Part shown: in pieces, positions 9,476 to 17,778 of the stretch
Numbering within the stretch: the stretch's first letter is position 1
Layout of the letters: every line of letters starts with the position of its first letter
Assembly (NCBI RefSeq): GCF_036924515.1
Contig: NZ_JAZHRR010000001.1
Span: 5,427,001-5,491,000 of the forward strand
Origin: Bradyrhizobium sp. AZCC 1610
GTDB taxonomy: Bacteria; Pseudomonadota; Alphaproteobacteria; Rhizobiales; Xanthobacteraceae
Direction of reading: 5' to 3'
DNA length: 64,000 bases
Position numbers and translations under genes: made by a program
The notes under the pieces: generated by a model
Seen by the model: the letters and a program-made list of their open reading frames with translations, nothing else
What the model was told of the DNA's origin: nothing
Database searches by the model: none

Positions 9476-10726
9476 ATGTTTAAAAGCTGTGCGGGACTGG
9501 TCGCGCTGAGCAGCCTGTTGCTTTCCGGCGCCGCCTTAGCTCAAGAGAAGATCAAGGTCGGCGTCACCGCGACACTCGAAGGCACCTATACGGTGCTCGG
9601 CGAGGACGGAATACGCGGCCATCAAACGGCGATCAATACGCTCGGCAAGAAGATCGGCGACAAGGAACTCGAATTCATCATCGCGTCGACGGATGCCACG
9701 CCCGACTCCGCCATTCGCGCCGTGCGCAAACTGATCGAGCAGGACAAGGTCCAGATCCTGCTCTCGCCGCTGTCCGGCGACGAAGGCATCGCGGTGAAGA
9801 ACTTCGCCAAGACGCGCCCCGAGCTGACCTTCGTCAACGCCGCCTCGGGTGCACAGGAAACCACTTACGTCGACCCGGCGCCGAACTTCTTCCGCTTCAA
9901 TATGGACGGCGCGCAGTGGCAGGTCGGCCTCGGCAAATACGCCTATGAGACCAAGGGATATCGAAAGATCGCAACCGTCGGCGAAGACTATTCATTCATC
10001 TACACGCAGGTGTTCGGGCTCGTGCTCGAATTCTGCGGCGCCGGCGGGCAGGTCACGAACCGGCAATGGGTGCCGCTCGGCACCAAGGACTTTGCTTCCG
10101 TCATTGCCGCGCTGCCCGACGACGTCGACGCGATCTATCTCGGCCTTGGCGGCGCGGACGCCGTCAATTTCCTGAACCAGTACCAGCAGGCCGGCGGCAA
10201 GGCGCATCTGATGGGCGGCTCGATCATGGTCGACCAGACCATCCTCTCCGCCAAGGGCAACGCCAAGAATGCGCTGCTCGGCACCATTGCCGCCAGCGGC
10301 CAGGCCGACACTTGGGAGGATCCAGGCTGGCAGAAGTTCGTGAAGGCCTATCAGGACGCCTTCCCGCCGAACAAGCGGTTCCCGAGCCCGTCGCTGCTCG
10401 CCACCAACTACTACGGCTCGACGATGGCGCTCATCCTCGCGCTGCGTCAGGTCAACGGCGATCTCAGCAACAATCAGGCGAAACTCAAGGAAGCCCTCGC
10501 CAAGATCGAGCTCGACGCGCCCAACGGCAAGATCAAGCTCGACTCCAACCGCCAGGCCATCGGCACCAACTTCGTCACCGAAGTGGTGGATGACGGCAAG
10601 GGCGCCTTGTTCAGCAAGGTCGTGAAGGTCATTCCGAACGTGAACCAGACGCTGGGCTACGACCCGGCGGTATTCTCCAAGATCGGCCTGCCGGGCCGAA
10701 CGGTTCCGGAGTGCAAGAAGTACTGA
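9476..10726 (+). CDS. branched-chain amino acid-type ABC transporter substrate-binding protein
   Basis: The product (416 residues) is a periplasmic binding protein of the LivJ/HAAT type. A signal peptide ends at SGAALAQ (about residue 23) and the mature protein begins EKIKVGVTATLEGTYTVLGED. The type-I fold signatures follow: DATPDSAIRAVRKLIEQDKVQ, LSPLSGDEGIAVKN and FRFNMDGAQWQVGLGKYAY. A strong ribosome site (GGGAGGGG) precedes the ATG. It captures the substrate for the importer encoded just downstream. Liv-like proteins bind amino acids, amides, urea or aromatic acids, so the ligand is open; the neighbouring catabolic genes argue for a carbon compound to be oxidised and hydrolysed. A strong hairpin follows the gene. 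Confidence 0.92.
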   Translation: MFKSCAGLVALSSLLLSGAALAQEKIKVGVTATLEGTYTVLGEDGIRGHQTAINTLGKKIGDKELEFIIASTDATPDSAIRAVRKLIEQDKVQILLSPLSGDEGIAVKNFAKTRPELTFVNAASGAQETTYVDPAPNFFRFNMDGAQWQVGLGKYAYETKGYRKIATVGEDYSFIYTQVFGLVLEFCGAGGQVTNRQWVPLGTKDFASVIAALPDDVDAIYLGLGGADAVNFLNQYQQAGGKAHLMGGSIMVDQTILSAKGNAKNALLGTIAASGQADTWEDPGWQKFVKAYQDAFPPNKRFPSPSLLATNYYGSTMALILALRQVNGDLSNNQAKLKEALAKIELDAPNGKIKLDSNRQAIGTNFVTEVVDDGKGALFSKVVKVIPNVNQTLGYDPAVFSKIGLPGRTVPECKKY

Positions 10727-10744
10727 GTTCTTCGCATTTGCGAA

Positions 10745-10769
10745 CGGGCCCCGGTCATGCCGGGGCCCG
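10745..10769 (+). terminator. strong GC hairpin after the binding-protein gene
   Basis: CGGGCCCCGG (10745-10754) and CCGGGGCCCG (10760-10769) form a perfect 10-bp stem with a 5-base loop, 18 bases after the stop. No T-run follows. It probably acts as a partial terminator or mRNA-stabilising hairpin, letting the binding protein be made in excess over the genes that follow. Confidence 0.6.
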
Positions 10770-10856
10770 GACGGAATGTGATCTTCCCTTGCATTCTCGC
10801 GGCGGATGTTGAACGCTGGTTGAAAAAGACAAGAACATCCCCGCGGGAGGGAAGGC

Positions 10857-11684
10857 ATGAGCAAGGCTCTCGCCGTCTTCCACGGCCGGTTCGGTCGCGC
10901 GACGGTCTATCAGTTGAACCGCCCCTTCAACATGCACGCGCATCGCGAAGGGCATCTGATTTTTCATGTCGGTGGAACGCCAGCCCGCATTGATGTGTGC
11001 GATGAGCGATGGCTTCTCACAGAAGACTCCATTGTTGCCATCAACCCTTGGGAACCACACAATTTTGTTCCGACGGATATGGAGAATGGAGCGATCTTCT
11101 TCGTCCTCTACGTCAACGCCGAATGGTTCGCTCCCGATGCGGCGCGAGCCCACAGCCTGCGGTTCGGCCGCACCTGTTTCAAGCGTACGGTTCCCCTCGA
11201 CAGACATATTCGGCGAACCGCAGCGCTGGTCTGCGGCGCGCCGTCGTTAAGCAGCCTCGATTGCGAACTCAGGCAGCTGATCGACGGTTGCCATGAGGAG
11301 AGCTGGCAGAAGTCCGAGCCGGTGCAGGAGACGCGCACCGCCGCCGCCGTCACCGACTTTCGCGTCCGCAAATCCATCAAGCTGATGTCCGAAAGTCCGG
11401 GCGCCGAGATCGAACTGGATTCGATCGCACGGGAGGCCGGGCTGTCGCGTCCGCACTTCTACCGGCTGTTCCGCACCCAGACCGGCGTCACTCCGAACCT
11501 CTATCTCAATACACTCATCATGGAACAGGCTTTGGACGCGCTCGTCGCGACCGAAGTGCCGATCGCCGATATCGGCTTCGATCTCGGCTTCTCCTCCCAG
11601 AGCGGTTTCACGCGTTTCTTCGCCGCCAATGTCGGGATGGCGCCGACCGAATACCGCCGCGCCGCCAAAGTCTTGCGCCCCTGA
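10857..11684 (+). CDS. AraC family transcriptional regulator
   Basis: The product (275 residues) has an N-terminal cupin-like sensor (HAHREGHLIFHVGGTPARID) and a C-terminal AraC double helix-turn-helix: IELDSIAREAGLSRPHFYRL and VPIADIGFDLGFSSQSGFTR followed by the usual FF..NVGMAPTEYRR. The start is set by GGGAGGGAAGGC just before the ATG. Lying inside the transporter operon, between the binding protein and the permeases, it is the best candidate for the local activator responding to the imported compound. No second regulator occurs in the following 20 kb of same-strand genes. Confidence 0.9.
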   Translation: MSKALAVFHGRFGRATVYQLNRPFNMHAHREGHLIFHVGGTPARIDVCDERWLLTEDSIVAINPWEPHNFVPTDMENGAIFFVLYVNAEWFAPDAARAHSLRFGRTCFKRTVPLDRHIRRTAALVCGAPSLSSLDCELRQLIDGCHEESWQKSEPVQETRTAAAVTDFRVRKSIKLMSESPGAEIELDSIAREAGLSRPHFYRLFRTQTGVTPNLYLNTLIMEQALDALVATEVPIADIGFDLGFSSQSGFTRFFAANVGMAPTEYRRAAKVLRP

Positions 11685-11742
11685 GCGTATCAGGCGCGAA
11701 AAGATACTGACAATCAAGTGCAAGGTCCGCGGCGCCATTAGT

Positions 11743-12825
11743 ATGGCCCGAAAACGCGAGCCGAAACGGCCGCGGCGTCTGGGAGGACGGTATGGCGACG
11801 GCCGGGCTGCTACCGTGACAGGATTCATCGAACGCCATCCGGCATGGGCGCTGATCCTGCTGATCGCGGTCGCGGTGATGCTGTGGCTGATCCTTGCCGT
11901 GTGGCCACCCGGCCTCGAAGAAGCGATCGGCAGGAAGCGGGTCTTTCTCAACGCCGTCTTCAACGGCATCACGCTCGGCAGCCTCTACTTCCTGGTGGCA
12001 AGCGGCTTCACCCTGATTTTCGGCCTGATGCGCAACGTCAATCTGGCACATGGCTCGCTCTATCTGTTCGGCGGCTATATTGGCTACGCCATCAGTACCT
12101 GGACCGGCTCCTGGGTACTCGGCTTCATCATCGCGTTCATCGGCGTGGCGCTGGTCGGCGTCGTCCTGCAAATCGTCGTTTTCCGCCGCATGGAGGGGCA
12201 GGATTTGCGCCAGACCATGGTCACGATCGGGCTCTCGATCGTGTTTGCGGATCTGATGCTGTGGGTATTCGGCGGCGATTTCTATCAGATCCAGACCCCG
12301 AACTGGCTGGTTGGCCCGATCGAATTGCCGCTGGTCACCGCGGTCAGATCGTCGGGCGAGGCGGTCTATCTGCGGTACCCAATGGTGCGGCTCGTGATCT
12401 TCGCAGCCGCGGTCGTGATCGGCATCGCGATGTGGCTGGCGCTCAACCGAACCCGCGTCGGGATGATGGTGCGCGCCGGCGTCGATGACCGCGACATGCT
12501 CGCCGCGACCGGCGTGCCGATCCAGCTCGTCTTCGTCGTCGTGTTCGCGCTCGGCGCAGGCCTTGCCGGCATCGCGGGCGTCGTCGGCGGAACCTTTCAG
12601 TCGATTTCGCCCGGCGAAGATACCCGCTTTCTGCTGGCTTCCCTCGTAGTCGTCATTGTCGGAGGCATGGGATCGATCCCCGGTGCGGCGCTGGGCGCCG
12701 TCATCATCGGCCTCGCCGAGCAGCTTGGCTCCGTCTACATCCCGACCTACGCGATCGTGGTGACCTTCCTCATCATGGTGCTGGTGCTGGCGCTGCGGCC
12801 GCAGGGCCTGTTGGCGAGGCGCTGA
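11743..12825 (+). CDS. branched-chain amino acid-type ABC permease, LivH family
   Basis: This is an inner-membrane permease with about eight hydrophobic helices, including FNGITLGSLYFLVASGFTLIFGLMR and NLAHGSLYLFGGYIGY, the conserved LivH signature, and GIAGVVGGTF.SISPG near the C-terminus. The ATG at 11743 gives a short basic N-terminal tail (ARKREPKRPRR); an in-frame extension to 11629 would overlap the AraC gene and is unlikely. The gene is followed by livM with one base between. It forms half of the membrane channel. Confidence 0.92.
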   Translation: MARKREPKRPRRLGGRYGDGRAATVTGFIERHPAWALILLIAVAVMLWLILAVWPPGLEEAIGRKRVFLNAVFNGITLGSLYFLVASGFTLIFGLMRNVNLAHGSLYLFGGYIGYAISTWTGSWVLGFIIAFIGVALVGVVLQIVVFRRMEGQDLRQTMVTIGLSIVFADLMLWVFGGDFYQIQTPNWLVGPIELPLVTAVRSSGEAVYLRYPMVRLVIFAAAVVIGIAMWLALNRTRVGMMVRAGVDDRDMLAATGVPIQLVFVVVFALGAGLAGIAGVVGGTFQSISPGEDTRFLLASLVVVIVGGMGSIPGAALGAVIIGLAEQLGSVYIPTYAIVVTFLIMVLVLALRPQGLLARR

Positions 12826-12826
12826 C

Positions 12827-13912
12827 ATGTCGTTGGTCCAGAGCGCGCATCAGGAGACCAGTCAGCCGGCAGAAGCGGCGCGCGCGACGTTGCTGGCATG
12901 GCCGGAATTCAACAAGCCCGCTGTCTGGCTGGTGGCGGCGATCCTCTTGGTCATGCCGTTCATCGCCAGCGGTTTCTTCCTGATCGAGATCTTCGCCACA
13001 ACGCTGATCCTCGGAACCATCGCCCTCAGCCTGATGTTCCTGGCGGGCTATGGCGGCATGGTCAGCCTGATGCAGCTCACCATCGCCGGCTTTGCCGCCT
13101 ACATGGTTGCGGTGTTCGGCATGAGCGCCAACACCAATATCAGCCTCGGCTGGCCGTGGTGGCTCGCCACGCCGATGGCGCTGGTGCTCGCGACCATCTT
13201 CGGCACGCTCGGCGGCACACTCGCGGTGCGCACCGAGGGCATCTACACCATCATGATCACGCTCGCGATCGGTGCGGCCTTCTACTATTTCACCAACCAG
13301 AACTGGCCGATCTTCGGCGGCCACACCGGCATCAACACCATCGCCACGCCGAAATTCTGGGGCGTCGACTGGCGCTCCGACGTCCCCTACTATTACGTCA
13401 CGCTGGGCGTCGCAGCGTTTTGCTATTTCGCCGTTCAATATGTCTCGCGCGCGCCGTTCGGCCTCGCGCTGCAGGGCGTGCGTGACAATCCCCGCCGCAT
13501 GGCGGCGCTCGGCTTCAATGTCAACGCGCACCGCGTGGCGGCCTACGCCTTCGCATCCTTTATCGCCGCGCTCGGCGGCGTCCTGCAGGTCTGGAACTAC
13601 CGGCAGATCTCGCCCGGCTCGGTCAGCGTCGGCGCCTGCATCGATATCCTGATTATTGCCGTGGTCGGCGGCATCACCCGCCCCATTGGCCCCTTCATCG
13701 GCGCCTTCATCTTTGTCATCCTGCGCACCTTCGCGCTCGATCTGCTGGTCAAGTTCGGGCTCGACGGCAATCGCTTCCGGTTGCTGATCGGCCTTGGCTT
13801 CCTCGCCATCGTGTTCTGGTCGTCAGATGGCGTGATCGGACTCTGGGAGCGGTGGCGCCGCCGCGCAACCGCTACCGACAAACGCCCGGGCGGAGGTCAC
13901 CGTCATGGATAG
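12827..13912 (+). CDS. branched-chain amino acid-type ABC permease, LivM family
   Basis: The second permease (361 residues) has many hydrophobic helices and the LivM signatures LMFLAGYGGMVSLMQLTIAGFAAYMVA, VRTEGIYTIMITLAIGAAFYY and the cytoplasmic coupling loop ALQGVRDNPRRMAALGFNV. It pairs with the preceding LivH-type protein. It ends inside the first codons of the livG-type gene (13905), so translation is coupled. The C-terminal tail is Arg-rich. Confidence 0.92.
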   Translation: MSLVQSAHQETSQPAEAARATLLAWPEFNKPAVWLVAAILLVMPFIASGFFLIEIFATTLILGTIALSLMFLAGYGGMVSLMQLTIAGFAAYMVAVFGMSANTNISLGWPWWLATPMALVLATIFGTLGGTLAVRTEGIYTIMITLAIGAAFYYFTNQNWPIFGGHTGINTIATPKFWGVDWRSDVPYYYVTLGVAAFCYFAVQYVSRAPFGLALQGVRDNPRRMAALGFNVNAHRVAAYAFASFIAALGGVLQVWNYRQISPGSVSVGACIDILIIAVVGGITRPIGPFIGAFIFVILRTFALDLLVKFGLDGNRFRLLIGLGFLAIVFWSSDGVIGLWERWRRRATATDKRPGGGHRHG

Positions 13913-14687
13913 CGCCGCGCAACGCTTCTCGGCCGTCGGTTCCGGCGCTGCGCTAGAGCTGCGCGGCGTGACCCGGCTGTTCGGCGCGCTCGCGGCGCTG
14001 ACCGACGTCACCATCACGGTTCGCCCGGGAGAACGCCGCGCCGTGCTCGGCTCCAACGGCGCCGGCAAGACCACACTATTCAACTGCGTGACCGGCGACT
14101 TTCCGCCGTCGTCCGGCACCATCCGCTTCTTCGGCGAGGACATCACTCACTTCCCACCCTATGAGCGTATCAGGCGCGGCCTGCGCCGCACCTACCAGAT
14201 ATCAGCGCTGTTTCCCGGCCTCACCGTGAGGGACAACGTCTATCTCGCCTGCCGCGGCGTTTCCCGCGGGCGCTTCTCTCCGCTGCGTCCGGGCGCGAAC
14301 GACGCACTGATGCATGCAGCCGAAGCGCTGATCCAGGCGGTGCATCTGACGCCGGTCAGGGAACAGTTGGTCGCGGAACTTGCGCATGGTCAGCAGCGAC
14401 AGCTCGAGATCGCGCTCGCACTCGCCGGCGCCCCGCGCTTCATCCTGTTCGACGAGCCGGCAGCAGGGCTATCCCCTACCGAGCGGCGCGAACTGGTCGA
14501 AATCCTGACGTCCCTGCCCGCCCATATCGGTTACATCATCATCGAGCACGACATGGATGTCGCGCTGCGCGTCGTCGAAAGTGTCACGATGATGCACAAC
14601 GGCCGTATCTTCAAGGAAGGCCTGCCACACGAGATCGAGGCCGATCCCGAGGTCCAGGAACTGTATCTGGGGGCCGGGCATGAGTGA
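13905..14687 (+). CDS. ABC importer ATPase, LivG family
   Basis: This cytoplasmic ATPase (260 residues) powers the importer. Walker A is [12 protein letters not shown] (about residue 50), the signature segment is [14 protein letters not shown], Walker B is [13 protein letters not shown], and the switch histidine lies in [11 protein letters not shown]. The signature is LAHGQ rather than LSGGQ, as is usual for LivG. The gene overlaps livM upstream and the next gene (14680) downstream by a few bases. Confidence 0.93.
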   Translation: MDSAAQRFSAVGSGAALELRGVTRLFGALAALTDVTITVRPGERRAVLGSNGAGKTTLFNCVTGDFPPSSGTIRFFGEDITHFPPYERIRRGLRRTYQISALFPGLTVRDNVYLACRGVSRGRFSPLRPGANDALMHAAEALIQAVHLTPVREQLVAELAHGQQRQLEIALALAGAPRFILFDEPAAGLSPTERRELVEILTSLPAHIGYIIIEHDMDVALRVVESVTMMHNGRIFKEGLPHEIEADPEVQELYLGAGHE

Positions 14688-16917
14688 GATCCGCCGTTCC
14701 CCACCTGCCCTCGAAGTCAGGGGCCTCGACGTCTATTACGGTCACTCCCATGCCCTGCAGGGCGTCGATCTGACGCTGGATTCAGGCGTGTTCTCGGTGG
14801 TCGGCCGCAACGGCATGGGCAAAACCACCCTGTGCAAGACCATCATGGGTCTGTTGCGGGCGAGCGGCGGCTCGGTTCGCGTTCGCGGCGAGGATGTCAC
14901 CCGCCTCAGCCCGGCGCGGATCGCGCAGGCAGGTGTCGGCTATGTCCCGCAAGGCAGACGGCTGTGGCGCTCGCTCAGCGTTGCCGAGCATTTGAGCCTC
15001 GCCGCCGGGATGCGCCGCGGCGCCTGGACCATCGATCGCATCTACGAGACATTTCCCCGTCTTGCCGAACGCAAGGACCATGGCGGCGCTCAGCTCTCGG
15101 GCGGCGAGCAGCAGATGCTGGCGATCTCCCGCGCACTTCTCACCAATCCGCATCTGCTCATCATGGACGAGCCGACCGAAGGCCTTGCGCCTGTCATCGT
15201 CGCGCAGGTCGAGGAAATGCTGGTGCGCCTCGGCGAAGACGGTGACATGTCGGTGCTCGTGATCGAGCAGAATATCGGCGTCGCCACCGCGATCTCCAAG
15301 AACGTCGCGATCATGGTCAACGGCCGCATCAATCGCATCATCGACTCCGCGCGCCTCGCGGCGGATCGGGAACTGCAACAGCGTCTGCTCGGTGTTGGAG
15401 TCGTTGGCGTCCATGCCGAGCCGGGAATGGATCTCGAAGCCGCCGATGCGAGCGCAGGCGCCGAGGCGCGTCCCGCGCCGCCACGCGCCCCGAGCACGGC
15501 GCCGATCCGGATCTACATTTCCAACCCCACGCTGCCGACGCGCTGGTCGCAGCCGGCCCCCATTGCGCGCATCGAGGCCGCAGCGCGTACGCTGTCGACG
15601 GGCGTTATGCGGATCGAAGACGCTGCCCGGCAAAAGCGTCAGGCCGGCGCCGTCGTACAAAGCGCGTCCGGACCACCCGTCGTGCTTGTCGCCGGCACGC
15701 TCGATACCAAAGGCGAGGAACTGCGCTTCATTCGCGACGTGATCGCCGGACAGGGCTTGCGGACGCGGCTGGTCGACGTATCAACCAGCGGCAAGCTCTC
15801 CACCTGCGACGTCTCCGCGCAGGAAATCGCGCTGAACCACGGCCGTGGCGGGTCGAGCGTGTTCGGATCCGACCGCGGCGCGTCCGTGACGGCGATGGCG
15901 GACGCCTTCGCCAATTGGCTGCGCCGTCAGGGCAATGTCGCAGGCATCATTTCGGCGGGCGGTTCCGGAGGCGCCTCGCTGGTCGCGCCCGCCATGCGCA
16001 CCCTCCCCGTCGGCGTGCCGAAGCTCATCATCTCCTCCGTCGCGTCGGGAGATGTCGGCCCCTACGTAGGCCCTGCCGATATCACGATGATGTATTCGGT
16101 CACCGACGTGCAGGGCCTCAACTCGATCTCGCGTGCCGTGCTTGCGAACGGCGCCAACGCCATCGCCGGGATGGTGAAGGCGCGTCTGGACCGTCAGGCC
16201 AGGCCCGAACGCAACGCGCCCGCCGAGTTGCCGGCGGTCGGCATCACCATGTTCGGCGTGACGACACCGGCCGTGCAGAAGATCGCGGCCGAGCTGCGCA
16301 ACGATTTCGAGTGTCTCGTCTTCCATGCCACCGGCGTTGGCGGCCGCTCGATGGAAAAGCTGGTCGATTCCGGCATGCTCGCCGCCGTCATTGATCTCAC
16401 GACGACGGAAGTCTGCGATCTGCTGATGGGCGGGGTGTTCCCTGCCACCGACGACCGCTTTGGCGCGATCATCCGCAGCCGCCTGCCCTTCATCGGATCT
16501 GCCGGCGCCCTCGACATGGTCAATTTCGGCGCACCCGACACGATCCCCGAGCGCTATCGCCAGCGCAAGTTCCACGTTCACAATCCGCAGGTGACCTTGA
16601 TGCGCACCACGCCGGAGGAAAACGACCGTATCGGGCGCTGGATCGGCGACAAGCTCAACCGGATGGATGGGCCGGTGCGCTTCTTCCTGCCCGAAGGCGG
16701 CGTCTCCGCGCTCGACGCGCCTGGCCAGCCGTTCTGGGATCCGGAAGCGGATGCGGCGCTGTTTACTGCACTGGAGCGCAGCGTGCGCCAGACCAGCAAT
16801 CGCCAGCTTGTCCGCGTCAAGCGCCACATCAACGAACCCGAATTTGCATCCGCCATCGTCAACGCGCTCCGTCCTCTGGTCGGACGCCCGGGGACCCGTC
16901 GGAAAGTCGCGAGGTGA
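14680..16917 (+). CDS. fusion of LivF-type ABC ATPase with a Tm-1-like (UPF0261) ATP-binding domain
   Basis: The first about 240 of 745 residues are a complete LivF ATPase: Walker [10 protein letters not shown] at 42-50, signature LSGGEQQML, Walker [14 protein letters not shown] and switch segment [10 protein letters not shown] Pro/Ala-rich linker (about 241-330) leads to a full Tm-1-like domain (about 331-740) starting [20 protein letters not shown], with [32 protein letters not shown] and [17 protein letters not shown]. LivF alone is about 235 residues, so this is a true fusion in one uninterrupted frame. The next gene encodes the TIM-barrel family found joined to this domain in plant Tm-1. 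A role in sensing or chemically trapping the imported substrate is inference. Confidence 0.93.
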   Translation: MSEIRRSPPALEVRGLDVYYGHSHALQGVDLTLDSGVFSVVGRNGMGKTTLCKTIMGLLRASGGSVRVRGEDVTRLSPARIAQAGVGYVPQGRRLWRSLSVAEHLSLAAGMRRGAWTIDRIYETFPRLAERKDHGGAQLSGGEQQMLAISRALLTNPHLLIMDEPTEGLAPVIVAQVEEMLVRLGEDGDMSVLVIEQNIGVATAISKNVAIMVNGRINRIIDSARLAADRELQQRLLGVGVVGVHAEPGMDLEAADASAGAEARPAPPRAPSTAPIRIYISNPTLPTRWSQPAPIARIEAAARTLSTGVMRIEDAARQKRQAGAVVQSASGPPVVLVAGTLDTKGEELRFIRDVIAGQGLRTRLVDVSTSGKLSTCDVSAQEIALNHGRGGSSVFGSDRGASVTAMADAFANWLRRQGNVAGIISAGGSGGASLVAPAMRTLPVGVPKLIISSVASGDVGPYVGPADITMMYSVTDVQGLNSISRAVLANGANAIAGMVKARLDRQARPERNAPAELPAVGITMFGVTTPAVQKIAAELRNDFECLVFHATGVGGRSMEKLVDSGMLAAVIDLTTTEVCDLLMGGVFPATDDRFGAIIRSRLPFIGSAGALDMVNFGAPDTIPERYRQRKFHVHNPQVTLMRTTPEENDRIGRWIGDKLNRMDGPVRFFLPEGGVSALDAPGQPFWDPEADAALFTALERSVRQTSNRQLVRVKRHINEPEFASAIVNALRPLVGRPGTRRKVAR

Positions 16918-16919
16918 CC

Positions 16920-17753
16920 ATGGCGAAGTTCGAACGTTCAGCCATCCTGAAGAAGTTTCGCAACATGGCCGCCAGGGGCGAGCCGATCGTCGGCGGCGGC
17001 GCCGGCACCGGCCTGTCCGCCAAATGCGAGGAAGCCGGCGGCGTCGACCTGATTGTCATCTATAATTCCGGCCGTTACCGAATGGCTGGCCGCGGCTCGC
17101 TCGCCGGAATGATGCCCTATGGCGATGCCAACGCGATCGTGGTGGAGATGGCCGGAGAAGTGCTCCCGGTCGTCACGAAGACGCCGGTGCTGGCCGGCGT
17201 CAACGGCACCGACCCGTTCCGCGACATGGACCTTTTCCTGGATCAGTTGAAGGCGTTGGGTTTTGCCGGCGTGCAGAACTTTCCGACGGTCGGGCTGATC
17301 GACGGAGTCTTCCGCGCCAATCTCGAGGAAACCGGAATGTCCTACGCGCTGGAGATCGACATGATCGCCAAAGCGCGCGACAAGGACATGCTGACGACGC
17401 CCTATGTGTTCAGCGAGAGCCAGGCGACCGCGATGGCGATCGCCGGCGCCGACATCATCGTCTGCCATCTCGGCCTGACCACCGGCGGCGCGATCGGTGC
17501 CCACACCGCGCAGAAGCTCGAAGACTGTCCGGAACGGATCGACACCTGGGCAGCAGCAGCGCTGTGCGTCAATCCGGACATACTGGTTCTGGCCCATGGC
17601 GGTCCCATCGCCGAACCTGATGATGCCGACTTCATCATGAAACACACGCGCAAGTGCCACGGCTTCTACGGCGCCTCCTCGATGGAGCGCCTGCCGGTGG
17701 AGCGGGCACTGACGGAACAGGTTCGTAAATTCAAGGCGATCGGCGCGCGGTAA
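16920..17753 (+). CDS. TIM-barrel protein, phosphoenolpyruvate hydrolase family
   Basis: The product (about 277 residues) belongs to the PEP-hydrolase-like TIM-barrel family. Seen are [19 protein letters not shown] near the N-terminus, [33 protein letters not shown], and [13 protein letters not shown] near 185. In tomato Tm-1 and many microbial operons this domain accompanies UPF0261; here the two are adjacent genes. GAGG lies 5 bases before the ATG at 16920; a GTG at 16914 that overlaps the previous stop is the alternative. The enzymatic reaction is unproven for most of the family. Its place inside an import and catabolism operon suggests a carbon-carbon lyase or hydrolase acting on an intermediate. 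Confidence 0.85.
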   Translation: MAKFERSAILKKFRNMAARGEPIVGGGAGTGLSAKCEEAGGVDLIVIYNSGRYRMAGRGSLAGMMPYGDANAIVVEMAGEVLPVVTKTPVLAGVNGTDPFRDMDLFLDQLKALGFAGVQNFPTVGLIDGVFRANLEETGMSYALEIDMIAKARDKDMLTTPYVFSESQATAMAIAGADIIVCHLGLTTGGAIGAHTAQKLEDCPERIDTWAAAALCVNPDILVLAHGGPIAEPDDADFIMKHTRKCHGFYGASSMERLPVERALTEQVRKFKAIGAR

Positions 17754-17778
17754 ACGCCGAGACCAAAGGGAGGAAGAG

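Noticed and set aside
9992..10864. 290-codon minus-strand frame opposite the binding-protein gene
   Set aside because: It is a shadow of the plus-strand gene, which has a signal peptide, ribosome site and family motifs.
11682..14178. An exact 17-base match, TGAGCGTATCAGGCGCG, at 11682-11698 and 14162-14178
   Set aside because: The second copy is ordinary coding sequence in the LivG-type gene and the match does not extend; chance in a GC-rich window of this size is plausible.
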